Positions 34,385 to 42,406 are shown, counted from the first letter of the stretch. The stretch is DNA of 64,000 bases from an uncultured Mycoplasmatota bacterium (GCA_900549625.1 URPE01000001.1:1-64000), one strand, 5' to 3'. Made by a program: numbers and translations. The notes: generated by a model not told the origin, from the sequence alone.

Positions 34385-34862
34385 TATTTAACACCCTTCC
34401 AAAATCTTCTAAAGTAACATTTTCTTTAACACTTTTCAAAGTATTATACGCTTTTATAGTTTCCTCTATATTAGTTGTATCAAAACGATACTTTTTATCA
34501 TACTCATCTGTAATTGCAATAAAAACAATACCATTATTATCAATTTCTTTTTTTATATCTTTAATTTTAGGATATTTTAAATATTCTTTTTGCTCTTGTC
34601 TTAACAAATCCTCTGTTTGACAATATACCTTAATTATATGAAATAAATCATAACCATTAATTTTATCACTATCCCAAATATCTTGTCTTAAAGTTTCATT
34701 TTCTAAAATACCAGGTAGATAGTAATTTCCTATATCAAGTTTTTCCTCATCTTTATATTTCAAAATAGTCCCATCGATTGTAATATCTTTTGCAATTTCC
34801 TCATTGCTTTTCATCCATTCAGTTAAATACATAATATTATCTTGCATAATTCTACTATCCAT
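34377..34862 (-). CDS. Hypothetical cytosolic protein
   Basis: The 161-residue acidic protein shows no membrane segment or known motif. It has an N-terminal helix (YLTEWMKSNEEIAKDI), a beta-like middle (GTILKYKDEEKLDIGNYYLP) and YDKKYRFDTTN near the end. AGGAAG precedes the ATG. First gene of the minus-strand operon ending in spoVS. A role with the tail-anchored protein is suggested only by the eight-base overlap. Confidence 0.6.
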   Translation of the reverse strand: MDSRIMQDNIMYLTEWMKSNEEIAKDITIDGTILKYKDEEKLDIGNYYLPGILENETLRQDIWDSDKINGYDLFHIIKVYCQTEDLLRQEQKEYLKYPKIKDIKKEIDNNGIVFIAITDEYDKKYRFDTTNIEETIKAYNTLKSVKENVTLEDFGRVLNNG

Positions 34863-34923
34863 AAGCCTCTTCCTATTCTATAAATTATTATACAAGAAAA
34901 AAAGATAAAAAGAAATAATTGTT

Positions 34924-34952
34924 TTGCATATTTTGGTATTTTTTACTATAAT
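34924..34952 (+). promoter_or_regulatory. Promoter of sufB with very short leader
   Basis: TTGCAT (34924-34929), 17-base spacer, TATAAT (34947-34952). The sufB ATG is at 34968, so the transcript would begin only about nine bases upstream, leaving little room for a full ribosome site (GGTG only). Confidence 0.7.
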
Positions 34953-34967
34953 AACTCTGTGGTGTAT

Positions 34968-36263
34968 ATGAAAGAAAAATTAAATCGTGATTTTATAATA
35001 AATTTATCAAATAAAAAAGGGGAGCCTAGTTGGATGACTGCGTTTAGACTTAAGTCTTATGAAGCATTTCTTAAAATAGAAAATCCTACCTTTGGGCCTA
35101 GGTTAGATTTTTCTTTTGATGATTTATTATATTATAAAAAAACTGAAGAACAAAAGAAAAATTGGCAAGATGTAAAAAAAGAAACATATCATACTTTTTG
35201 TAAGTTAGGCGTAGTCGATGCCGAAGAAAAATATTTAGATGGTGTTAGTAATCAAATGGAAAGTGAAGTAGTCTATCACCATAATATTACTGATAAAGAT
35301 ATTATTTTTTGTAGTACAGATGAAGCTTTAAGAAAGTATCCAGATCTTTTTAAAAAGTATTTTAATACTTTAGTTAAATATAATGAAAATAAATATACAG
35401 CTTTAAATGGAGCCGTTTGGAGTGGTGGCTCTTTTATCTATATTCCACCTAATACTAAGTTAGATAGGCCTCTTCAAAGTTACTTTCGTATTGATACAGA
35501 AAGTTTAGGACAATTTGAAAGAACAATAATTATTGTTGATGATAACTCAGAACTATCTTATATTGAAGGGTGTACGGCAAAAAGTTATTCTAAAAGTTCA
35601 CTTCATGCTGGTGTTGTAGAAATATTTGTTGGTAAAAATGCCAAGTGTCGTTATAGTACAATCCAAAATTGGAGTACTGATGTTTATAATTTAGTAACAA
35701 AAAGAGCCATAGTAGATGAGTCTGGTTTAATGGAATGGGTTGATGGTAATATTGGTAGTAAAGTTACGATGAAATATCCAAGTGTTATTTTAAAAGGTGA
35801 TTATGCTTGTGGTAATTGTATATCTATTGCGTATGCAAAAGAAGGGCAAGTATTAGATGCTGGTGCTAAAATGATTCATTTAGGAGCTCATACCAAAAGT
35901 AATATCGTTAATAAATCTATAGCTAGTTTAGGTGGCGTAAGTAACTACCGTGGAACAACACATATTGCCTCTTCTGCTAAAAACTCACTTGCTAGTGTTA
36001 AATGTGATACGATTTTATTAGATAATATTAGTAAAAGTGATACATTTCCTAAAAACATTGTGGAAAATGAAACTAGTACCCTAGAACATGAAGCTAGTGT
36101 CTCTAAAGTAAGTGCGGAAAAACTATTTTACTTAGAAAGTAAAGGCTTAAGTGAAGAAAGAGCTAAAGAATTATTTATTATGGGCTTTATTGAAGACTTT
36201 AAAAAAGAGTTGCCTATGGAATACGCCGTTGAATTAAATAGGCTTTTAAAAGAAGAATTGTAA
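34968..36263 (+). CDS. sufB: Fe-S cluster assembly scaffold protein SufB
   Basis: The 431-residue protein is a SufB-type scaffold: an N-terminal part with NKKGEPSWMTAFRLKSYE, a beta-helix core with NGAVWSGGSFIYIPPN and NWSTDVYNLVTKRA, and the C-terminal HEASVSKVSAEKLFYLESKG region typical of SufB rather than SufD. It builds Fe-S clusters with SufC ATPase and SufD. Here it is alone, whereas in Bacilli it closes a sufCDSUB operon, so the remaining genes must lie elsewhere. ATG 34968 is preferred; two upstream GTG codons are in frame but overlap the expected transcription start. Confidence 0.9.
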   Translation: MKEKLNRDFIINLSNKKGEPSWMTAFRLKSYEAFLKIENPTFGPRLDFSFDDLLYYKKTEEQKKNWQDVKKETYHTFCKLGVVDAEEKYLDGVSNQMESEVVYHHNITDKDIIFCSTDEALRKYPDLFKKYFNTLVKYNENKYTALNGAVWSGGSFIYIPPNTKLDRPLQSYFRIDTESLGQFERTIIIVDDNSELSYIEGCTAKSYSKSSLHAGVVEIFVGKNAKCRYSTIQNWSTDVYNLVTKRAIVDESGLMEWVDGNIGSKVTMKYPSVILKGDYACGNCISIAYAKEGQVLDAGAKMIHLGAHTKSNIVNKSIASLGGVSNYRGTTHIASSAKNSLASVKCDTILLDNISKSDTFPKNIVENETSTLEHEASVSKVSAEKLFYLESKGLSEERAKELFIMGFIEDFKKELPMEYAVELNRLLKEEL

Positions 36264-36275
36264 TTTCAAAAATTT

Positions 36276-36306
36276 CTACTTATTTTTAAAATAGGTAGTT
36301 TTTTTG
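36276..36306 (+). terminator. Terminator after sufB
   Basis: An 11-bp stem (CTACTTATTTT 36276-36286 with AAAATAGGTAG 36288-36298, one G-T pair) is followed by seven T residues. Confidence 0.75.
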
Positions 36307-36444
36307 TGTCTAATTTTGAAAATTGTCTTAGTTAAAATTAAAAATTGGTATTAAAATAATTGTCGAATAAAGTCTTTTTGAAGAAAATTGGCAATTTTAC
36401 TATCCATGTTATATGTGTTTAAATAAGCCACGAAAGGAGGAAAT

Positions 36445-36804
36445 ATGAATCAAATAACATTAGTTGGTAGACTTACAGAAGAACCTGTACTAAAGACCAA
36501 AGAAAAAATCACCAAACTAAATATTACTATTGCAGTTCCAAGAACTTACAAAAATCAAGATGGTATATATGAGACAGATTTTATTAGATGTGTTTTATGG
36601 GATAATATTGCAAGAAGAACTTCTGAGTATTGTCATAAAGGTGATTTAGTAGGCGTCAAAGGAAGGTTACAAGTAAGAAATTACCAAAGTGATGAAGAAA
36701 CAACGAAATATATTTCTGAAGTAGTAGCTGAGTCATTAACATTTTTAAGTAGTACCAAAGTAAGTCCAGAAAATAAAGAACCTAATAAAGAATCTAGTAG
36801 TTAA
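36445..36804 (+). CDS. ssb: Single-stranded DNA-binding protein
   Basis: The 119-residue protein has the SSB OB-fold signature: NQITLVGRLTEEPVLK at the start, TDFIRCVLWDNIARRTSEY in the middle, then KGDLVGVKGRLQVRNYQSD. The C-terminal tail is short and serine-rich (NKESSS) and lacks the acidic DDDxPF tip used by housekeeping SSBs to recruit partners. It may therefore be a secondary SSB for competence or a mobile process. AAAGGAGGAA is a very strong ribosome site. It is monocistronic between sufB and an unknown membrane-anchored protein. Confidence 0.88.
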   Translation: MNQITLVGRLTEEPVLKTKEKITKLNITIAVPRTYKNQDGIYETDFIRCVLWDNIARRTSEYCHKGDLVGVKGRLQVRNYQSDEETTKYISEVVAESLTFLSSTKVSPENKEPNKESSS

Positions 36805-36865
36805 ATTGTTCTTTCATGAGTCATTATGAATACTTTTATAACATAAGATAATTATAGGTGATCCT

Positions 36866-37639
36866 ATGAGCAAGTATTTACGTATTATTGGTATTATATC
36901 TCTTTTATGTTTTAGTTTTTATTTTACCAATGAAGTGGCTATTTTCGTAAAAAAACAAGACCCAATATACCAGAATATCGAAAGTGTCATGTCATATTAC
37001 AAACAAGAACCAATCGATGCGGTTATAAAGGGGGATTTCATCATCCCAGGCTTAAATGGTGTATCTATAGATTTAACAAAAAGTTATCAAAATATGAAAT
37101 ACATAGGTCATTATGAAAGTAGTTCGTTAATATTTACTGAAGAAGTCCCAAATATTTCTATAGAAAATAATAAGGATAAAATAATATCTATGGCTAATCC
37201 TAAAAAAAATGGTGTAGCAATACTTTTAAATAACAATAACTTAGTAACATATTTTGAAGAACTTGGTATACCTTATGTCCTTCTTGCTAATAAAAATAAC
37301 TATCAAAAAGAATTGAAATATGGTATAAAAGTTATTGATGATTATGAAAACCATGATCTTATTTATACATATTTGAAAAAAAATAAACAAGATAATTCTT
37401 ATTGCTTTATTCATAATGAAAATTCATGCAAAAGAAAGGATAAAATAAAATTAAACATTTCTCTTTACATTTCAAAATCAAATTTTGCAGAAAATTATTC
37501 TAAAATAGCAAGAGGATCATTTGTTTATTTAGATAGTTCTTTAGATATTTCCTATGTTAAAATTCTTTTAGATAAACTGGCATTTCAAGGTATAAAACCT
37601 CAAAAATTAGACTTATTAGTATCAGAATCCCCAAGTTAA
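36866..37639 (+). CDS. Hypothetical membrane-anchored extracytoplasmic protein
   Basis: The 257-residue protein has an N-terminal signal anchor (YLRIIGIISLLCFSFYFTN) and an extracytoplasmic part. The segment after the anchor (AIFVKKQDPIYQNIESV, then EPIDAVIKGDFIIPGLNGV) resembles the N-terminal extension of some Bacilli polysaccharide-deacetylase-like proteins, but the catalytic deacetylase motifs are not present, and the rest is unrecognised. AGGTGATCC precedes the ATG. It stands alone ahead of the RNase J-like gene, which has its own promoter. Confidence 0.6.
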   Translation: MSKYLRIIGIISLLCFSFYFTNEVAIFVKKQDPIYQNIESVMSYYKQEPIDAVIKGDFIIPGLNGVSIDLTKSYQNMKYIGHYESSSLIFTEEVPNISIENNKDKIISMANPKKNGVAILLNNNNLVTYFEELGIPYVLLANKNNYQKELKYGIKVIDDYENHDLIYTYLKKNKQDNSYCFIHNENSCKRKDKIKLNISLYISKSNFAENYSKIARGSFVYLDSSLDISYVKILLDKLAFQGIKPQKLDLLVSESPS

Positions 37640-37640
37640 T

Positions 37641-37669
37641 TTGCAAAATAAACAATCTTTTGCTATAAT
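37641..37669 (+). promoter_or_regulatory. Promoter of the RNase J-like gene
   Basis: TTGCAA (37641-37646), 17-base spacer, TATAAT (37664-37669). A TTTCAAA/TTTGAAA hairpin lies in the leader at about 37692-37715. Confidence 0.75.
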
Positions 37670-37747
37670 GTTCTTGCTTGTCAAAAAAACTTTTCAAAAA
37701 TTCTTTGTTTGAAAGAAGAAAATTTAATAATAAAAAAGGAGAATGTT

Positions 37748-39382
37748 ATGGAAAAAATAAAAATATTTAGTCTAGGTGGACTAGATGAAACAGGAAAGAA
37801 TACTTATGTAGTAGAAATAAATGACCAAATATTTGTTTTTGATTGTGGTCTTAAATATGCTGAAGGTAATCTATTTGGTATTGATTATATGATTCCTGAT
37901 TACGATTACTTAGTAAAAAACAAAAGAAAAATAAAAGGTGTATTTGTTACCCATGGTCATTATGAAAATATGGGTGGGGCTCTAGATTTAATAAAAACCA
38001 TTCCCACTATTAAGTTTTATGCTACTCATTACACTAAATTTGTTTTAATGGATCTAGGTGTCAAAGAAGAGAGTATTGTTGAAATAGTCCCTAATAAAAA
38101 ATTAAACTTTGGTGGTATATCTGTTTTACCAATGGCTGTGAGCCACAGTGTACCAGGGGCAGTAATGTACTTTTTAAATACCAATCATGGTTCGATATGT
38201 TATACGGGTGACTTTTTAATTGACCCACTTATGAAAGATGGCTTTGATATGGATTTAGGCAAAATTGCTTATGTTGGAAAACAAGGAGTTTTATGTCTTT
38301 TAAGCGAATCCGCTTTTTCAGAGCATCCTGGACATACCTCACCAACTCATCGTCTTGAAAACTTTTTCAAAGACGTAATTAATGGGTGTGATAATCGTAT
38401 CCTTTTTAGTGTCTTACCAACCCATCTTTATACTATAAAAGATATTTTTGAAGCTGCTAAAAACTCCCATCGTAAAATTGTTATCATGGGTAAAAAGTTG
38501 CAAAACTTTATTCGCTTTGCCACTGACAATAACTATTTAAAATATGATAAAGAACTATTAGGGGACTTATCAAATGTAAACGATTCTAATGTCATCCTTT
38601 TAATATGTGATGATAAAGCTAATGCTTATGCCGGTATTAGTAAGATTGTTAATGGCTATGATAAATTTATTACTTTAAAAGATGGTGATGCCGTTGTGTT
38701 TGCTGAACCAAGATATGACTCTAACGAAAAAGCTCTTGTTAAATTGGAAAATGATTTAGCCATGGCTGGCTGTAAAATTGTATCTTTACCAAAAACTAAA
38801 AACATTTTACATCATGCTTCCCAAGAAGATTTAATGCTTATGATTAAACTATTAAATCCTACTTATTATATGCCAGTTAAAGGGGAGTACCGTTACCTTG
38901 TTAATAATGCTCATTTAGCAAGTCGATTAGGTATACCTGCTGAAAATATATTCTTAAAACAAAATGGTGATGTTTTATTGTTTCAAGATGGCAAAAAAGT
39001 TGAAACTGAAGAACACATTAAAGTTAAAGATATTCTAATAGATGGTAAAAGTAGTGATGACATAGGTGAACTTGTTATGAAAGATCGTGAAATGTTAAGT
39101 GATAATGGTATAGTTCTAGTTAGTGCTACTTTAAGCCGCAAAGATAAAAGCCTTTTAGTTGGACCAGAAATTACAACTAAAGGATTCATTTATGTTAAAG
39201 ATTCAAAAGACTTAATAATTGGTATGAAAAAGTTGAGTGAAAAAGTAATTCTAGACAACATAGTAGACGGTGTCGTTGACTATAATCAAATAAAGACTGA
39301 TATAAGAAGTGAGCTAAGTAACTACTTATATGAACAAACAGAATGTAAACCAATGATTATTGCTGTTGTCCAAGAAGTATAG
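37748..39382 (+). CDS. RNase J-family protein with degenerate catalytic motif
   Basis: The 544-residue protein has the metallo-beta-lactamase/beta-CASP layout of RNase J, with SLGGLDETGKNTYVVE at the start, ICYTGDFLID, SESAFSEHPGHTSP, and a C-terminal domain. The metal-binding loop reads H69-G-H71-Y-E73-N74 instead of HxHxDH, the later motif reads LHHASQEDL rather than SGHGSQEDL, and PVHGEYR has become PVKGEYR. RNase J2 of Bacillus is also altered at such sites (PVQGEYR) and acts as a partner of J1. A J2-like accessory subunit or inactive paralog is inferred. AAAGGAGAATGTT sets ATG 37748. Confidence 0.85.
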   Translation: MEKIKIFSLGGLDETGKNTYVVEINDQIFVFDCGLKYAEGNLFGIDYMIPDYDYLVKNKRKIKGVFVTHGHYENMGGALDLIKTIPTIKFYATHYTKFVLMDLGVKEESIVEIVPNKKLNFGGISVLPMAVSHSVPGAVMYFLNTNHGSICYTGDFLIDPLMKDGFDMDLGKIAYVGKQGVLCLLSESAFSEHPGHTSPTHRLENFFKDVINGCDNRILFSVLPTHLYTIKDIFEAAKNSHRKIVIMGKKLQNFIRFATDNNYLKYDKELLGDLSNVNDSNVILLICDDKANAYAGISKIVNGYDKFITLKDGDAVVFAEPRYDSNEKALVKLENDLAMAGCKIVSLPKTKNILHHASQEDLMLMIKLLNPTYYMPVKGEYRYLVNNAHLASRLGIPAENIFLKQNGDVLLFQDGKKVETEEHIKVKDILIDGKSSDDIGELVMKDREMLSDNGIVLVSATLSRKDKSLLVGPEITTKGFIYVKDSKDLIIGMKKLSEKVILDNIVDGVVDYNQIKTDIRSELSNYLYEQTECKPMIIAVVQEV

Positions 39383-39398
39383 AAATTTGTTTTTTGAA

Positions 39399-39422
39399 AA
39401 ATCGCTTAAGGCGGTTTTTTTG
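39399..39422 (+). terminator. Terminator after the RNase J-like gene
   Basis: AAATCGC (39399-39405) pairs with GCGGTTT (39411-39417), loop TTAAG, followed by T residues. Confidence 0.85.
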
Positions 39423-39512
39423 ATGAATATAATTAAGAGCAAAAAAAACAATAACTGCTTATAAAAATGTATAATTAAATAAAAAAAGTCCATCTTATAA
39501 ATGGTGATAATT

Positions 39513-39938
39513 ATGCAAGAAAAAGAAGTTGTTTTAAAACTATATCATAATGTTTATATGGGGATAATTGGTATAGAATCTATTACAGATAAGATTAAAG
39601 AAAGACCTTTACTAAAAATAATTCTAGCCCAAAAAAGTGAATACGAGAATTTAAAAAATGAATTATTAAACCTTTGTGAAGAGTATCATGTTCTTAATAA
39701 AGACATTAGTCCACTAGCTAAAGTATCTAGTGAAATGATGAGTAAAATGAAACTAATGGGTGATAACAGTAGTAGTCATGTAGCAAAAATGATGATGGAA
39801 GGTACCAATAAAGGTCTAATTGAACTTGAAAAGATAAATAATAACTATACTGGAACTGATGAAAAACTAAAGAAACTAATTAGTGAAATAATTAAAGTTG
39901 AAGAACAAAATAACGAGGATTTAAAAGGATTTTTATAA
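39513..39938 (+). CDS. Hypothetical helical-bundle protein
   Basis: The 141-residue protein is predicted to be all-helical (about four helices), with KLYHNVYMGIIGIESITDKI, LNLCEEYHVLNKDISPL, a Met-rich SEMMSKMKLMGDNSSSHVAK and a charged end. The layout recalls DUF2383/ferritin-like bundles but lacks the paired ExxH metal ligands, so an iron role is not supported. GGTGATAATT precedes ATG 39513. Monocistronic, family uncertain. Confidence 0.6.
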   Translation: MQEKEVVLKLYHNVYMGIIGIESITDKIKERPLLKIILAQKSEYENLKNELLNLCEEYHVLNKDISPLAKVSSEMMSKMKLMGDNSSSHVAKMMMEGTNKGLIELEKINNNYTGTDEKLKKLISEIIKVEEQNNEDLKGFL

Positions 39939-39986
39939 ACCCTTGTTTTTTTATTTTTTATTGTGTAAAATTAATATGTGATGTTT

Positions 39987-41090
39987 ATGAAAAAATATAT
40001 TCCTAATTTATTAACAATATCTAGAATAATAGCCATTCCTATAATAATATTCTTAGGGATAAATAACTATTATAAAGCCTTAATTGTCGTTGCGGCCTTA
40101 ATTGCTTTTACTGATTTCTTAGATGGCTTTCTAGCCCGTAAATGGCAAGTAACTAGTTTATTAGGTGCTAATTTAGACGCTATTGCTGATAAACTTTTAG
40201 CCATTGGTTTACTAATAATATTAATCATTAAAAATCATGGCTTTTTCTACGTACTAATTCTTGAGTGCTTAATTGGTATATTAAATCTATACTTCTATTT
40301 AAAAAAAGGTGTAGGATCTTCATTATTAGTAGGTAAGTTTAAAACTTGGATTATTTTCATTACTATCTTACTAGGTTTCGCTGGCCTTGTTATTCCAATT
40401 AGTAATTACGTTACTATTGCGATTTATTTAACTGTAATCCTACAAGTTATAACTTTAATATGTTATATTTTATTCTGGTTTAATATAAGCAAAAAAAAAA
40501 GCCTCTTCGATGACTATGTCGAATATTATCAAATAATCGAACCTATAATTAATCATCCTGAGGTTCAAAGAAGAAAAAAATATCCCCATCATATTGATGA
40601 ATCAGTATATGAACATGTTATAAGAGTTTCTTATGATTGCTATAAAATAGGTAAACGCCTTAATATGGATTATAAATCTTTAGCTATCGCCGGATTATTA
40701 CATGACTTTTATGAACACCCTTGGCAATATAGTAATGAAAAAAAACCTTTTTTCCAAAATCATGCCTTTACCCATGCTAAAAATGCCGTTTTAAATAGCA
40801 AAAAATTTTTTGGCGAAAATATTATAACTCCTAAAATAGAAAATATTATGATTACACATATGTTTCCTCTAAATAAAAAAATACCAAATAGTAAAGAAGC
40901 CTGGCTCCTTACTTTAATAGATAAAGCAGATTCAATTGATTTTATTTTACATCCAATCGCCTTATTCAAAATATTCTGTCATAAAGAGTACAAAAAAAGA
41001 CAAAGGATAACCATAAGAAAAATAAAAAATTTTATGAAGAAGAAACTACCAAAAAAAGACAATACCACCATCAAAAATGCCAAAGAGTAA
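39987..41090 (+). CDS. Fusion of CDP-alcohol phosphatidyltransferase (PgsA-like) and HD phosphohydrolase domain
   Basis: The N-terminal 170 residues form a membrane CDP-alcohol phosphotransferase with the full signature D43-x2-D46-G47-x2-A50-R51-x8-G60-x3-D64-x3-D68, as in PgsA, which makes phosphatidylglycerol phosphate. The C-terminal half is a soluble HD domain (YEHVIRVSYDCYKIG, then AGLLHDFYEHPW and ITHMFP) typical of metal-dependent phosphohydrolases. A joined enzyme could make PGP and remove a phosphate, or use the HD part for regulation; either is inference. The start at ATG 39987 follows GTGATG. Total 367 residues; normal PgsA is about 190. Confidence 0.85.
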   Translation: MKKYIPNLLTISRIIAIPIIIFLGINNYYKALIVVAALIAFTDFLDGFLARKWQVTSLLGANLDAIADKLLAIGLLIILIIKNHGFFYVLILECLIGILNLYFYLKKGVGSSLLVGKFKTWIIFITILLGFAGLVIPISNYVTIAIYLTVILQVITLICYILFWFNISKKKSLFDDYVEYYQIIEPIINHPEVQRRKKYPHHIDESVYEHVIRVSYDCYKIGKRLNMDYKSLAIAGLLHDFYEHPWQYSNEKKPFFQNHAFTHAKNAVLNSKKFFGENIITPKIENIMITHMFPLNKKIPNSKEAWLLTLIDKADSIDFILHPIALFKIFCHKEYKKRQRITIRKIKNFMKKKLPKKDNTTIKNAKE

Positions 41091-41494
41091 GTTGGAAGTT
41101 ACGTTTATTTCTGTGCGTTTCTGATTAAAATCATGTCATAGTAGTCCTTAGTATCGTTTTCTAAATTTGCTAGTAAATAATATCTTTTAATAAATTATGA
41201 CAAGTAATTAAACTATTTTTTTTATTACTCATGTTTAATTATTTGGTTTACTATATTTTTTAATAACTTAGTTAATACAAATCTTTATTTATATAGTTAT
41301 AAATATTAACAATAAAAATGCACCTTTGTTATATTTGTAGTGCATTTTTATAAACTAAAATTATATTTAATAATTCTAATAAACTTTAAAATGGTGTGCG
41401 AGTAAACCACGTTTGGAAATTTGCATTAAGGTTAATTCCTATAATCATTGTAATATAAATATTGAAAAAGTAGTCAAAAATTTTACTTGTTCGC
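41091..41494. other. Non-coding AT-rich stretch
   Basis: No supported gene. It contains a terminator-like hairpin at 41314-41349 and otherwise short A/T tracts, leading into the toxin promoter. Confidence 0.5.
41314..41355. terminator. Intrinsic terminator-like hairpin
   Basis: AAAAATGCAC (41314-41323) is the exact complement of GTGCATTTTT (41340-41349). A- and T-rich ends allow action in both directions; it may end the PgsA-HD transcript 220 bases upstream. Confidence 0.6.
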
Positions 41495-41523
41495 TTGTTT
41501 TACAATTATAGTTATTATATAAT
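41495..41523 (+). promoter_or_regulatory. Promoter of the putative type I toxin
   Basis: TTGTTT (41495-41500), 17-base spacer, TATAAT (41518-41523). Transcription would start near 41530. Confidence 0.7.
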
Positions 41524-41588
41524 CCTAATAGGAATGTTTGATGTGAGTGTCGTCCTCCAATCTTGAAAAAGAAGGGAGGTAGATATTG

Positions 41589-41681
41589 ATGAAAACTAAG
41601 ACTTTTATTATAAAAGTTCTAAAGCTCATTGCTATCATTTTGCTACTTTCTACCTTATTGGTGTTAGCAATAAAAAAATAG
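41589..41681 (+). CDS. Small hydrophobic peptide, putative type I toxin
   Basis: The frame ATG 41589 to TAG encodes 30 residues: MKTKTFIIKVLKLIAIILL, then LSTLLVLAIKK, a basic N-terminus, one membrane helix and a Lys-Lys end, the layout of type I toxins such as TxpA/BsrG and Fst. GGGAGGT (41574-41580) is a strong ribosome site, and CCTCC at 41554-41558 can pair with its GGAGG, hiding it. GAGTGTC (41545-41551) near the 5' end is also complementary to GACACTC at 41681-41687, a 5'-3' long-range pairing seen in this class. A convergent antisense RNA overlaps its 3' end. Membrane damage upon loss of the RNA is the expected effect, by analogy only. Confidence 0.65.
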   Translation: MKTKTFIIKVLKLIAIILLLSTLLVLAIKK

Positions 41682-41787
41682 ACACTCTTCAGCTTTGATA
41701 GAGTGTCACAACTATTTAATTAGAGGCGACATTCACTTGCGACACAAATGTTCCTCTTTTTTATTTTATGCAAATTCTCTTGCTTAC
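41671..41787 (-). ncRNA. Putative antisense antitoxin RNA
   Basis: A minus-strand RNA would start near 41787 from the promoter at 41794-41822 and end at the hairpin GACACTCT/AGAGTGTC (41700-41707 with 41681-41688), which on the minus strand is followed by TATTTTTTTATT. The product of about 115 nt is fully complementary to the toxin mRNA 3' region (41671-41763). It also contains the reverse of the toxin terminator hairpin. The overlapping, convergent 3'-end layout is that of TxpA/RatA and BsrG/SR4. Confidence 0.65.
41722..41763 (+). terminator. Terminator of the toxin mRNA
   Basis: AGAGG (41722-41726) with CCTCT (41753-41757) and an inner ACATT/AATGT pairing, followed by T residues and TATTTT on the plus strand. 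Confidence 0.7.
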
Positions 41788-41793
41788 ATACTA

Positions 41794-41822
41794 ATGATAG
41801 CATAAATTATTTAAATTGTCAA
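41794..41822 (-). promoter_or_regulatory. Promoter of the antitoxin RNA
   Basis: Read on the minus strand: TTGACA (41822-41817), 17-base spacer, TATCAT (41799-41794). It is closer to consensus than the toxin promoter, as expected if the antitoxin is made in excess. Confidence 0.75.
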
Positions 41823-41823
41823 A

Positions 41824-42135
41824 AAGTTCATTTAAATGGGGAATTACTTTGTTTCCATATAAATAATAATTAAATATATCATTTAATATTTGAACAACAT
41901 AATTATTTATTTTATCATCAATAAAATTATTATCTAAATATTAGAATAGTTAAAAGCAAGAAACACATTATTTTGATTATTATTTTATGTTGTCCAATAT
42001 AAGATAAATTAATTTTATCTACTTTTCTAATACAGCCATTAATGATTGTTGGTGTAGTATTACAAAATCACAAATAAACTCTATTTTTTTTAGTTTTTCA
42101 TCAAAATGTAAATTTTCACTAAATATATGTCCCAT
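41824..42135 (-). pseudogene. Decayed hypothetical gene
   Basis: AAAGGAAAAATAAA followed by ATG (42135) begins a frame of 38 codons (MGHIFSENLHFDEKLKKIEF ...) that stops early; a second frame further on reads DNNFIDDKINNYVVQILNDI and PHLNELFDNLNN. The two parts look like pieces of one helical protein broken by a stop and a frameshift. Family unknown. The end runs into the antitoxin promoter. Confidence 0.45.
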
Positions 42136-42160
42136 TTTATTTTTCCTTTCTTAAATCAAA

Positions 42161-42198
42161 CAAAAAGTATCAACTTCTTTTGAAATTGATACTTTTTG
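42161..42198. terminator. Bidirectional terminator-like hairpin
   Basis: A 13-bp perfect stem: CAAAAAGTATCAA (42161-42173) with TTGATACTTTTTG (42186-42198). It separates tRNA-Thr (minus strand) from the decayed region. Confidence 0.75.
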
Positions 42199-42233
42199 TA
42201 TATAAAGTTCGAATAGTTCGAATAAGTCTTTAA

Positions 42234-42307
42234 TGGTGCCTATTAACAGAATTGAACTGTTCTTTCATGCTTACCATGCATGTGTACTACCACTGTACTA
42301 AATAGGC
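42234..42307 (-). tRNA. tRNA-Thr (anticodon GGT), CCA encoded
   Basis: On the minus strand the sequence folds as acceptor GCCTATT/AATAGGC, D arm GTAC-AGTGGTA-GTAC, anticodon arm CATGC-ATGGTAA-GCATG (anticodon GGT, U33 present), a four-base variable loop AAAG, T arm AACAG-TTCAATT-CTGTT, then A and CCA. Stems pair fully. The short variable loop with G at the position of C48 is unusual. Confidence 0.85.
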
Positions 42308-42406
42308 CTAAAAACATATTAACATATTTTTAACATAATTAACATATTTTTATTGTTATTTTTAATAAAAAAAATTATAATTAATTTATAGAAAAGGAGT
42401 GAAGAG

